A stretch of 64,000 nucleotides of DNA, from contig JASWHV010000003.1 in NCBI GenBank assembly GCA_030760725.1, forward strand, positions 65,057,264-65,121,263, read 5' to 3'. The DNA is from Neostapfia colusana (lineage: Eukaryota > Streptophyta > Magnoliopsida > Poales > Poaceae). A program made the position numbers and the translations under genes. Of the stretch, positions 20,778-31,500 are shown in pieces (position 1 is the first letter of the stretch; the number at the start of each line of letters is the position of its first letter). The notes beneath the pieces were generated by a model. That model was not told where the DNA came from. It saw only the letters and a list, made by a program, of their open reading frames with translations, and ran no database searches.

Positions 20778-22367
20778 TCACTCATCGTCGTTCCCACTTT
20801 CACTCTTAGTCCTATCTTCATCTTCCTCTTCACCTTGATCTTCATCATATTGACCATGTAGAGGGTTAGCAGCTGAACCACCACCAAACCCAAGGGAACT
20901 CAACTCTTGGTCAGTGAAAGTTGGCATTTCAGTAAAGTCTTCAGCTGAGTCCTCAGAAACCTCAAGTGACCCTTGTGGCTCAATTTCCAGTTTGGCACAG
21001 ATGGTCTGGATGTTGGCTTTTACATATCTTTGATGCTTTTTCCTGGCCAATCTCTCTTCATGTCGCTTAACTTCAACTTTGCGGCAAGAGGCAAAGATAG
21101 AAGATAGCATCTTGAAGATGCCACTTGAGGATTCCCGAGTAGATGAGGTTGCACGAGTGGTAGCTGCAGACTCAGATCTTGTCTCCTCTTGAGCTCTCTT
21201 GGACCTTCTTTCTTCTCCGGATGAGGCAGGAGCAGAAGAAGCAGAATATATAGTGGGCTTTTGGGGCCTAAGTCTAGTATGAGGCACATCCTTTACGAAC
21301 TCCAGTCCTGTCACTTTTTCAATCATGAACATTATGTAGGGTGCATAGCTGCAAGACCGGATGGGATTGATAGAGATATTGACAATGTCATTGTAAATGT
21401 ACTCAAACACATTGAATTTCCTCTTCTTGCTTATGACCTTCATCAAGGTTCTGAGAGTGCCCTGAAGAGTCCCTGCATCTCCCTCTTTGGGAGCTATAGT
21501 CTTCCTCAATATCCGATTGAGAACTACAAAGAAAGGCTTCATGTATTTAGTGGTTGGAGGCTTGAATGGCATTCGTGTATCATAGAGAAAGTCCAGCTGA
21601 TCTTTCTCCAGTGGTTTCAGGTTGTGAATTACAAGTTCATTGTCCAAGGTATGCTCAAGATGAAGGATTCTTGCAAATTCTTCATAGGTGACACTGTACT
21701 GAGATCCATGTGTCATCCAAATCATCCTGTCGTTGTCATCACGAGCGAAGTAGAGAGTAGAGTAGAATTGTGTGATGACTTCATCATTCCAGTCACACTG
21801 GAAGGAGAATAGTTCTTTCAGCCCGTGAAGCTCGAGAGCTGTCACAACCTCCTGATAAGCTTAACATCTCTTGGACTGAAGATAAGCAATATCAACCCAC
21901 TGACTTTCGACAACTGGATGCTTCATCTTCCGATACACATGTTCATAGTAGTCAGCATGAAAATTACTCCAAAATCTAGGGTCAGCTGACTCTCTGGGCT
22001 GATTATACACTTCTACTTTTCTGAACTTGTCAGCTAGTTCACCCCCTTTTCCAGTGTAATCATCATTCGAAGGTTGCCTGTTGCGATGAATGGGATTTTT
22101 CATTTTCAGAGTCCCAATGGGGCCACTAGCAAGTCCCTTCCTTTTATTGGGAGCCCTCTTAGGTCCTGAGGAGCTCTCGGCAATAGCCTTTCCTTGAGGC
22201 TTCTTCACAATCACCTTCCTCTTCTTAGGAAAATTCTCATCGGAAGGTGGAGAGTGGACATTGATATCATGTCTTTTCTTCATCACTCCCTCCTTGGCTC
22301 TCCTCACTCTTTCACGTTGAACCTCTTCATCAAGGTGAAAAGAGTCGTCATCAGAGCCTGAAGACAT
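20778..22367 (-). pseudogene. Sirevirus env-position ORF (one premature stop)
   Basis: This is a 529-codon frame starting MSSGSDDDSFHLDEEVQRER at 22367, broken only by one in-frame TAA at 21858-21860 (after LQSKRC); the frame resumes AYQEVVTALELHG without shift. The N-terminal third is highly basic (KKRKVIVKKPQGK, PNKRKGLASG). The middle (RFWSNFHADYYEHVYRKMKH, CDWNDEVITQFYSTLYF, VTYEEFARILHL) looks like the plant retrotransposon 'putative plant transposon protein' / Athila ORF1-like fold, as I recall those families. The C-terminus is acidic (EEEDEDRTKSESGNDDE). It sits between pol and the 3' LTR, where Sireviruses carry an env-like gene, but I see no signal peptide or membrane segment. Confidence 0.75.
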
Positions 22368-23283
22368 GGTGCCTGATAAGGAGTTTAAGGATTAGATACG
22401 AATGGACTCATTATCGACTTCAAATAGGAATGTAGGGGTTCAACTAACAGAGACCGGACTTGTCCGGTTTCAGAGTGTGGACTTGTCCGGTGTACCGGAC
22501 TTGTCCGGTTTCAGAGTGCGGACTTGTCCGGTGTACCGGACTTGTCCGCATCTATGTGTCGGACTAGTCCGGCCTGGCATAAGAACCCTAACGTTTCCAT
22601 TTGAATCAAATCTCCTATCTAAAGACACAAAGGCAGGAAAGTGGTAGGAATACATCTATAGAGGCAATGTACATCCTTTTGAAATCAAAGGAAACGAGCT
22701 AGAATTAGAAAAGTTTGAGAGTTAGGTTTTAAGGGAGAATTTACCAAGAATTGAAGATTCGCGTTGAAGGAGCAAGAATCTATCCGGATGAGTCCGGAGA
22801 GGAGAATCCACTCATCGAGGATAGGATTTTCCACGGAGAAAACTTCGAGTTTGAGGGCTCAACCCAAAAATCACTTTGGGAGCTAGGGTTTAGGAGGGGG
22901 TGAGACCAAATGCTTATGAGTGGAGAAGGAGGGGTCTGGGCCGGCCAAACGCTTATATGTGCGACTGACCAGACTAGTCCGGTCATGGTAGCGGACTAGT
23001 CCGGTGCCCCTGAGTTAACCTAAATATATCGTCTGTCCGGACTAGTCCGGTTGACAACCGGACAAGTCCGGTTCCAACAGACTTGATGCAAATAGTAAAG
23101 TTTAAAAGTGATCCAAGGACACTAATTTTTGCAAATAGTCTTGGTAATTACGACCAGTAGGCAAGCAACAATCAAACAATGGTCATATTTCGCAAGATTT
23201 CTTCATTAAAATAGTTTTCTTAGAAGAAAAAGAGATGAGGAGCAGTTTTTACAATAAAATGTAACATTTGAGGTTGCAACCAG
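22368..23283. other. Spacer between pol and env-like ORF with palindromes
   Basis: Non-coding. It carries clustered half-palindromic 'ccggacttgtccgg' units at about 22455-22570 and 'cggactagtccgg' at 22970-23070, as in the LTRs. These lie directly upstream of the env-position ORF and could be its control region. This is inference from position only. Confidence 0.6.
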
Positions 23284-23907
23284 GCATGCAACGTTTCAAG
23301 CCACGTTTCGAGAGTCAAGAATATTAAGTTCATTTCTTAGCTCACAAAACCTTTTCTCATCTAATGGTTTGGTAAAGATATCTGCTAGTTGTTTTTCAGT
23401 TCTAACATGTGAAATTTCAATGTCACCTTTTAATGAATGACCTCTAAGAAAGTGATGACGAATATCTATGTGCTTAGTTCTTGAGTGCTCTACTGGGTTG
23501 TGTGCAATTTTTATAGCGCTTTCATTATCACATAGAAGCGGAATATGATTTAGATTGTAGCCGTAGTCTCTAAGAGTCTGTCGCATCCAAAGTAGTTGTG
23601 TACAACAACTACCAACTGCAACATACTCTGCTTCCGTTGTTGAAAGAGCAATAGAGTTTTGCTTTTTAGATGACCAAGAAACTAGGGATCTGCCAAGAAA
23701 TTGACAAGTCCCTGAAGTGCTCTTTCTACCGACTTTACATCCTGCATAGTCGGCATCAGAATAACCTATCAAGTTAAACTTGGATCCTTTGGGATACCAA
23801 AGTCCCAAGTTAGGTGTGTGCACAAGATACCTTAGGATTCTTTTTACACCAATTAAGTGACACTCTTTAGGTGCGGCTTGAAACCTTGCACACATGCATA
23901 TGCTAAG
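23284..23907 (-). pseudogene. Inner Sirevirus RNase H (pol C-terminus)
   Basis: Long open stretch from 23895: ARFQAAPKECHLIGVKRILR, STSGTCQFLGRSLVSWSSKK, TTEAEYVAVGSCCTQLLWMR, CDNESAIKIAHNPVEHSRTK and the terminal TEKQLADIFTKPLDEKRFCE ending LNILDSRNVA at 23296. The domain itself is intact, but it is cut off from RT by the Cassandra insertion at 23908. Confidence 0.88.
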
Positions 23908-24148
23908 TGTGATATCCTAGCTCCCGGCTTAATAGGATTGATAGAGTACTCATACCACCAAGGTATACCTTCTTTTCTGGAAGCCCACCTGCAAAGGACT
24001 TCGGGGTTAAGCGTACTTGGCCTAGAGGAATTTGGGGATGGGTGACCGACCGGGAAGTTTTCCCGGTGTGCACGAGTGAGGACAAAGTGCGCAGAAAAGA
24101 CGAGTGGTGGTATGTGGGGACAGTCTATGATCCTAGAGAGCCATCACA
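23908..24148 (+). repeat. Cassandra left LTR
   Basis: tgtgatatcctagctccc...gagccatcaca, starting TG and ending CA. It is nearly identical to 24409-24650, with a handful of differences, e.g. cttttctgg against cttttccgg. Confidence 0.85.
23945..24070 (+). ncRNA. 5S rRNA-like segment in Cassandra left LTR
   Basis: 'tcataccacc', 'ggacttcggggttaagcg' , 'tacttggcctagag' and 'ggatgggtgaccgaccggga' parallel the plant 5S sequence in order, including its internal pol III control region (C-box equivalent, GGATGGGTGACC). It is Cassandra's 5S domain and not part of a genomic 5S array. Whether it is transcribed is unknown. Confidence 0.8.
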
Positions 24149-24150
24149 AA

Positions 24151-24162
24151 TGGTATCAGAGC
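24151..24162 (+). promoter_or_regulatory. Cassandra primer-binding site
   Basis: tggtatcagagc two bases after the left LTR, complementary to the 3' end of initiator Met tRNA. Confidence 0.85.
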
Positions 24163-24408
24163 CGACCCTCGTAGTTTCACGGGTGCGTACGGTCAGTGAC
24201 AAGGATATGGTAGCGTACGGGTCAGGGACGCAGGTACGTATGCATGACGCGTGGGTCCTCTGTGTGGGACACGGTATGGTACGTATGCTGCTAACCGGAC
24301 GTACGGTATGCGTATGCCAGTACTGAACATACGGACGTGGCTAAGAGGAGACGTTCCTGTCTTGGCGTTGACCGACGAGGACATCGGTCTTCTAAGGGGG
24401 GTGGATTG

Positions 24409-24650
24409 TGTGATATCCTAGCTCCCGGCTTAATAGGATTGATAGAGTACTCATACCACCAAGGTATACCTTCTTTTCCGGAAGCCCACCTGCAAAGGAC
24501 TTCGGGGTTAAGCGTACTTGGCCCAGAGGAATTTGGGGATGGGTGACCGACCGGGAAGTTTTTCTGGGTGTGCACGAGTGAGGACAAAGTGCGCAGAAAA
24601 GACGAGTGGTGGTATGTGGGGACAGTCTATGATCCTAGAGAGCCATCACA
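24409..24650 (+). repeat. Cassandra right LTR
   Basis: Direct repeat of 23908-24148, preceded by a purine-rich tract (24394-24405). It contains a second 5S-like segment. Confidence 0.85.
24446..24572 (+). ncRNA. 5S rRNA-like segment in Cassandra right LTR
   Basis: Same blocks as in the left LTR ('ggggttaagcgtacttggcc', 'ggatgggtgaccgaccggga'). The two copies agree almost perfectly across the pol III internal promoter region. Confidence 0.8.
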
Positions 24651-25191
24651 GCATAATATCTGGCCTAGATGCACATAAGTAAAGTAAGGAGCCGATCATT
24701 GACCTATATATCTTTTGGTCCACATTTGGACCTTCTTCATTGAGGTCGAGATGTCCGTTGATTGCCATTGGTGTCTTGATGGGCTTGGCTTTGTCCATAT
24801 TGAATTTCTTGAGGATGTCCTGTGTGTATTTGGTTTGGCTTATAAATGTGCCTTCTCTCAGTTGCTTCACTTGGAATCCCAAGAAGAACTTTAATTCGCC
24901 CATCATCGACATTTCGAGCCTATCTGTCATAATTTTGCTAAATTCCTCACAAAAAGACTTGTTAGTGGATCCAAAGATAATATCATCAACGTAAATTTGA
25001 CATACAAATAGATGATCATCAAAATGTTTAGTGAAGAGTGTATAGTCAGCTTTACCAATTTTGAATCCATTTTGAGTTAGAAAATCTCTAAGGCACTCAT
25101 ACCAAGCTCAAGGAGCTTGTTTGAGTCCATAGAGAGCCTTACGCAGTTTATAGACGTGGTTAGGATACTCTTAGTCTTCGAATCCTGGTGG
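24651..25191 (-). pseudogene. Inner Sirevirus RT, C-terminal half
   Basis: Continues from the F insertion: LFVCQIYVDDIIFGSTNKSF (YVDD intact, near 24990), MTDRLEMSMMGELKFFLGFQ, TKYTQDILKKFNMDKAKPIK, IGSLLYLCASRPDIML. The near-F end has in-frame stops (about 25110 and 25172). The YVDD here is what the outer copy has lost. Confidence 0.85.
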
Positions 25192-25196
25192 CTGCT
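25192..25196. repeat. Left TSD of chromovirus F (ctgct)
   Basis: Identical to 37684-37688. The uninterrupted RT sequence reads ggtgg-ctgct-ccacataaac. Confidence 0.9.
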
Positions 25197-28100
25197 TGTC
25201 ACACCCGGTTTTTCCAAAGAACAACCAAGTGATTATCACATGTATGCCAGGATCATTTTCTCATACATGTGATGACAAATAGTGAAGCATCATTTATTAC
25301 AAGCCAGGTGTCGAATATAAATAAGTCTTACATCGCAGATGTCTCAATGGACACTAATGCTTCATCACAAGTAAATAAACTAGCAGCGGAATATTATTCT
25401 TTAGGGCTCCATCACAGGCGTTGCCCGGGGGTCTTCATGAACCTAAAATCCTTCCTCGGGTCCAAAATCTTGGTCATTATACACCACCTCATTATCTTGA
25501 CCTGAGCAGCAATATAAACCAACAAATATGCAAGGTTGAGTACCAATGGTACTCAGCAAGTGTGGGAAAATTATATCATGCATGGCTAGAACAAGGAGAG
25601 GTTGAACTCATGGTTAAAGCACTACGCAATTAATACCTATCACCTTAGCTTATTAAGCACCTACATTACTACACAGGTGAAATGGTCCCAAATCTCCCAT
25701 CCCATCATCATAATCCAATAACCATAACATCATTTTCAATGTTAAGCTCCCCGCTTAACTTCCAAAACCATCAATCCTCTAATCATGAATAAGTCCAGGC
25801 CGCTCTTGACCGTGAGCACGGCTGTCAAGACAGTTTTGACTCTGCAGAGTTTGTACCACTGTACCCACAAGTAGTGATTTCATCCCCCGTTGCCGGGTGG
25901 ACTAAAAGAACCTCCATTATGCCAGTGGCTACGATCCACATTCACACTTCCCAGGTGTGCAGCCAGGAGATCACTACGAAGCCTTTACAAAGGGATTCCC
26001 GACGAGCGTGGGCCCACTGAGGTTTCACCCCTAACAGCATACAAGAGGCTCCAACCCCGCTGCAGTGGCCCCCTCTTGAGCCTTGCGGTTCATATGGTAG
26101 TCCAGCTGACACCTACTCCCCGCACCATCCAACACACCCATACTACGCCGGGGATACACCTAATTAATTGGCCAAGCTGCCCCATCTCAGCATGTGGTTG
26201 GCACTGTAAAGCCGGGTTACATGCTCCATGAACCGGTCCTTAGGATCCAGGCAAGTACTAAACACAAACCCAAGTCTCGTGCACCCAGCACACAACCAAA
26301 ACATCCAACTTGCCTTGATCCCTACCTCTACACAACTCCCAATAGCTCATTCAAGAGTATGGTATAATAAACTGATGATCTCATGTCCCAAATATCCCAT
26401 TCTAAGCATGGCTAAGCATATGCATGTAAATAAATGACATGGTAAAATAAATCCCAACCCAAGCTACAAGGAAACAAGGTAATGCAATTCTAGGGAAACT
26501 TTCCTAGCATGGGTTTCATATTTAACTTGACAATGCAAATAATTCTATCTACACATCCTAGCATAGGATCAAAGTGGTCAAGGACACTTGCCTCCTTCTT
26601 GCTGCTCTTGAAATGGGTAGTCCTGATCTTGGAAATGAATAACTTGTTCTTGAACAGGTTCTACTTCATACCATCACACATAGCAAAAGAAAAACAACAA
26701 TTCATAAGACATAGTTCACACTTCTTACCTCATACAAACCACACATTCATATTTATGAAATTCATTCACCCTTATATGTGTGTGTTTCAGTTTTAAATAA
26801 ATTTCTTATATTAAACTACTACACCTTTTCACTACCAAGTATGTATGAAAAGTATTTTTCTTCTCCATATGTGCCTTCATAATTTCTACCAACCCTAAAC
26901 TGAATTCTTTGTATTTTAGAAACTCCATTTATCATTTACTAGTTGCTATATTTTCAGATTTATATTCCTATGCATAATTGTGTATTTTATTATGAAATTA
27001 GTAATACATATCATCTAAACGGTATAGGTTCTGGTCCTAAATAATTTAATATCATAATTTGACCTTGGCTTCTGATGTATACTATTTCATAATTATTTTC
27101 CCTATTTTTCTATAGCTATTCTTTACTTAAAAATGTGTCCCTATACTAATAAATGTGAATAATAAATGAAACAGATTCATTTCAGCCCAAAAATATACTT
27201 TTATCTCACTCCAAAGTTTTCTAAGTACTGAGAAAGTTTTAATTAATTTTGACAATTATGTTTGTCCCCCTTTTTAATTTTTAAACACTAGTTACATATT
27301 CAATTTTCTAAATTAAATACTAAACAGGGTTAAAATAATGAATTCACCCCATTACAGGGTGTATAATATTATTTTCATAATTTCCAGGGGTCTAGCTACA
27401 CTTATCAGAGGTGTTTTTCCTAATTTCTATTAAGTCCAGGGGCTAAAACTGATTTTTAAATGAATTTATATGATTTTCTGGAGTTCCAGGGGCTAGATCT
27501 GAAGTTTCCGGGGCTAGCTCTCAATTCCAGAGAACCCCAGGGGGTAGCACGTAAGACTTCCAGTCTTTTATAACGCGGGGCTGACGTGGACCGTCCGATT
27601 TTAAACCGACGGCTGAGATTATAACATCGAACCGGTACGCGGGGTTTTAAAGTCTACCGTGCGATTTAAAATAAACGGCGCACAAGCGGCCACGTCGCTC
27701 TGATCGAGCGCGGGCGGCGCTGCCGGCGGCGCACGGCGGCGGGAAGCGGCGATCTCGCCGGAAAGTTTCGGATCCTCGAGAATTCTGCCTAAAACTGTGA
27801 TCTTATGGCATAGATCGGTAGAGGGGAGGTCAGGGATCTCACCTCGGGGGTTTTCTCGAGCTCGGGGGTCCTGGAAAGTGCTCGGCGGCGAGGTCCGAGG
27901 CAAAACCACGGCGAAGCTCGTCGGCGCTGTGTTTACACCGTAAGTCTCCGAGTTTTCTGCACCTGCAAAGTTCCCCGGAGGCGGTGGATCAAGACCAGCG
28001 AGTTAGATCAGAGTTTCCGAGCTTAGATCGGCTAGAATTCACCGGCGAAGTCTCGGTGCTCACCGGAGTGAAAATCGGCGATCGCGTGGGAAAAACTGAT

Positions 28101-28533
28101 CGGGCTGGGTTTTTTATAGCTGGGGGAGGGCGGTGGGTCTGTTGTGATCGAGTTGGAGTCCTCTGGGACCAGAATTCGGGCGGCGGGACGCGGTTTCCGG
28201 GCGGTTAAGATCGCGCGCGCTCGGGGGAAAAGTCCGGGGTCGCGGGGGCTCAGGGTTAGGGATGACAGGTGGGTCCCACCCGTCTGTGAGAGGCAGCGCG
28301 GCGCGCGCGGGGGCGGGCTGGCGCGGGGATACTGGGCCGGCTGGCGGGTTTCGGCCCACTGGCCGGTTTTTTTCCCGTTTCTCTTTTTCTTTTTCCATTT
28401 CTTTTCTGTTTTGAGTATAATTTGAATTCCAGTTTGAATTTGAATTTTTGCAAAACATGCAACACGTCCAAAAATTTTTAAATTCCCCTCTGGACATGGT
28501 TTAGGGTTTTGAATCAAAATTTGGGGTGTTACA
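25197..28533 (-). repeat. Chromovirus F 3' LTR
   Basis: Plus-strand tgtcacacccgg...ttggggtgttaca. It contains the same TATA box, leader and splice-donor region as the 5' LTR. Short ORFs inside it are not genes: they recur identically in the other LTR and lack family features. Confidence 0.93.
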
Positions 28534-28551
28534 GCTCTACCCCCCTTAAAA
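28534..28551 (-). promoter_or_regulatory. Chromovirus F polypurine tract
   Basis: Minus strand ...CTTTTAAGGGGGGTAGAGC abuts the 3' LTR start TGTAACACC. Confidence 0.85.
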
Positions 28552-28578
28552 GAAATCTCGTCCTTGAGATTGGTGTTT

Positions 28579-31500
28579 CTAAGAAAACAATTCCGGAAAT
28601 TGTGCCTTGAGCTCATCTTCCCGTTCCCAGGTGGCTTCCTCTTCTGAGTGATGCTTCCACTGCACCTTGCACATCCGGATTCTTTTATTTCTGGTGAGGC
28701 GTTCCATTGTCTCCAAAATCTTGTATGGTTGCTCGGCATATGACAAATCTTCAGCTACATCCACTTCATTCATGGGTAACACCTCTTCAGGCGTCCTCAG
28801 GCATTTCTTGAGTTGTGACACATGGAATACATCGTGCACGTCCGATAGATGAACCGGTAACTCTAGTTGGTACGCCACTTCGCCTTTTCTTTTCAAAACT
28901 TGAAAGGGTCCGATGTATCGAGGTGACAACTTCCCTTTCACCTTGAACCGACGAAGTCCTCTGATAGGGGACACCTTGAGATAAACATAGTCTCCCACGT
29001 TGAAAACGAGTTCTTTTCTTCGTACATCAGCATAGCTCTTTTGGCGTGTTTGTGCTATCCTCAAATTGTTGCGAATCTCCCTCACCTTTGCCTCAGCTTC
29101 TTGTAGCACTTCTGGACCAAACACTTTACTTTCTCCCGTTTGGTTCCAAAATAGGGGAGTTCTGCACTTCATTCCATACAAAGCTTCAAACGGTGACATT
29201 TTCATACTAGCTTGATAACTGTTGTTATAGGAAAACTCCGCATATGGTAAGTTCTTGTCCCAACTCCTATTGTTTTTGAGTGCACATGCCCTTAACATAT
29301 CTTCAAGGATCTGATTGGTTCTCTCCGTCTGCCCGTCAGTTTGGGGATGATAGGCAGAGCTAAAGTTCAGATGGGTTCCCATGGTTTCATGCAACTTCTG
29401 CCAAAACCTCGATGTGAACTGTGTCCCTCGGTCCGACACTATCTTCTTTGGCACTCCATGGTAACACACAATCCTTGACATGTACAATTCCGCCAATTTG
29501 GATCCGCTGTAGCTTTCTTTCACAGGAATGAAATGAGCTACCTTGGTTAGCCTATCAATAATGACCCATATTGAATCATACCCGGATTGGGTCCTAGGCA
29601 ATCCCACAACAAAATCCATGCTGATTTCTTCCCACTTCCATTCAGGCACTTTGAGTAGTTGCAATAATCCCGCGGGTCGTTGATGTTCTGCTTTCACCAA
29701 CTGACATGTGTCACATAGGGCAACATGTTCCGCGACATCTCGCTTCATGCCATACCACCAATACCTGCTTTTGAGGTCCTGGTACATCTTCGTACTCCCA
29801 GGATGAATGGAATAGTCAGAATCGTGAGCCTCCTTCAAAATTAATTCACGGATCTCTTTTACTTCTGGCACACAGATCCTTTTCCCGTGCCACACCGTTC
29901 CTTGTTCATCTTCTCTAAAACCAGGAGCTTTATTTTCCTTGATAAGCTGTCTGATCTCTTGTATCTTCTCATCATTCTTTTGGCCCTCGCGTATATCTCG
30001 CTCGAGTGTGGAGTCCACTTCCATGGCGATGGCTTCACCACTATTTACTAGACATAGATTGAGTCTTATAACCTCGTCCTTCAATTCTGCAGGCATGTCC
30101 TTCAAACTCAACTTATTGACCTGCACTTTCCGACTCAAAGCATCGGCCACGACGTTTGCTTTCCCGGGATGATAGTTGATGCCCACATCAAAGTCATTGA
30201 TTAGCTCTAACCATCTCCTTTGTCGGAGGTTGAGATCTGGCTGTGTGAATATGTACTTCAAACTTTTATGATCCGTATATATCTCTGTCCTCTTCCCCAT
30301 CAAATAGTGCCGCCAAATTTTCAACGCGTGTACCAGTGCGGCTAGTTCTAGGTCATGTGTAGGATAGTTCTTCTCGTGCTTCCGAAGCTGCCGGGATGCA
30401 TAAGCCACGACATGTCCTTCTTGCATGAGAACACATCCCAACCCATTTCCAGAGGCATCGCAGTACACTGTGAAATTCTTCTGCATATCTGGCATAACCA
30501 ACACTGGGGCTGTTGTCAATCTCTTCTTTAGCTCCTGAAACCTCGTATCGCACTGTGGCGTCCAGGTGAATGTGATTCCCTTTTCCAACAGTTTGGTGAG
30601 AGGTCTCGAGATCTTGGAGAATCCCTCAATAAACCGTCGATAGTATCCAGCCAATCCCAAAAAGCTTCGAACTCCCCCGACATTTTCAGGGGTCTTCCAC
30701 TTCTGGATATCCTCGATTTTGGCGGGATCTACGGAGATTCCTCCCTCCGAGATTATATGTCCTAAAAAGGGAACTCTCTTCAGCCAAAACTCACACTTGC
30801 TCAACTTGGCATATAGTTGGTGTTCTCTCAGCCTCTGTAACACCAACCTTAGATGTTTCTCATGTTCTTCTTCATTTTTGGAGAAGACGAGAATATCATC
30901 TATAAAAACCACCACAAATTTGTCCAGATATTCCATGAATACCTTGTTCATGAGGTACATGAAATATGCCGGGGCATTGGTTAGCCCGAAAGGCATGACA
31001 GTGTATTCATACAGTCCGTACCGAGATACGAAAGCTGTCTTGGGAATATCAGATTGCCTTATCTTGAGTTGGTGGTATCCCGACCTGAGATCAATTTTCG
31101 AGAACACACAAGCTCCCCTCAACTGATCAAACAAGTCTTCAATGCGGGGTAATGGGTACTTGTTCTTAATGGTCACCTCATTCAAGGCACGGTAATCCAC
31201 GCATAACCTTTGGGTTCCGTCTTTCTTGGGCACAAATATCACCGGAGCTCCCCATGGTGAGGAACTAGGGCGAATATACCCCTTCTCCGTCAATTCTTTC
31301 AAATGATCCTTGAGCTCTCCTAGCTGCTTGGAGTCCATTCGATAAGGTCTCTTGTATATCGGGGCTGTTCCCGGTACTAGCTCAATTGCGAATTCCACGT
31401 CACGGTCGGGAGGCATACCTGGCAACTCCTCCGGAAAAACATCTGGATATTCCCTGATGGTCCTGATTTCCTCAACTTTCACCTCCACTTGATTTAATTT

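Larger units (their letters stand above)
23908..24650 (+). mobile_element. Cassandra-type TRIM with 5S-like LTRs
   Basis: 743 bp: two ~241-bp direct repeats (23908-24148, 24409-24650) flank a 260-bp non-coding core that begins with a PBS (TGGTATCAGAGCC, 24151) and ends with a purine tract (AAGGGGGGTGGA, 24394). There is no coding capacity. The LTRs contain 5S-rRNA-like sequence, the defining trait of Cassandra elements (terminal-repeat retrotransposons in miniature). It interrupts the inner Sirevirus RT/RNase H; deleting it restores the RPDIML-S-CMCARFQ frame. No clear 5-bp target duplication is visible. Confidence 0.85.

Noticed and set aside
20778..22367. True viral envelope gene
   Set aside because: No signal peptide, transmembrane segment or glycoprotein features. 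Only the position matches env-like ORFs.
23896..23900. gcata as Cassandra target duplication (also at 24651-24655)
   Set aside because: Using it would move the left LTR start and remove codons needed to restore the RT/RNase H frame that matches the outer copy, so the match is probably chance.
23945..24572. Genuine 5S rRNA gene pair
   Set aside because: The 5S-like segments sit inside matched LTRs with PBS and purine tract, and they diverge from 5S in the first third. This is Cassandra.
25269..28425. Several 60-113 codon open frames in F LTRs (repeated at 34418-37575), possible small genes
   Set aside because: They occur identically in both LTRs, lie in non-coding LTR sequence, overlap in several frames and show no family features. 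The duplication is the LTR pair and not a gene duplication.
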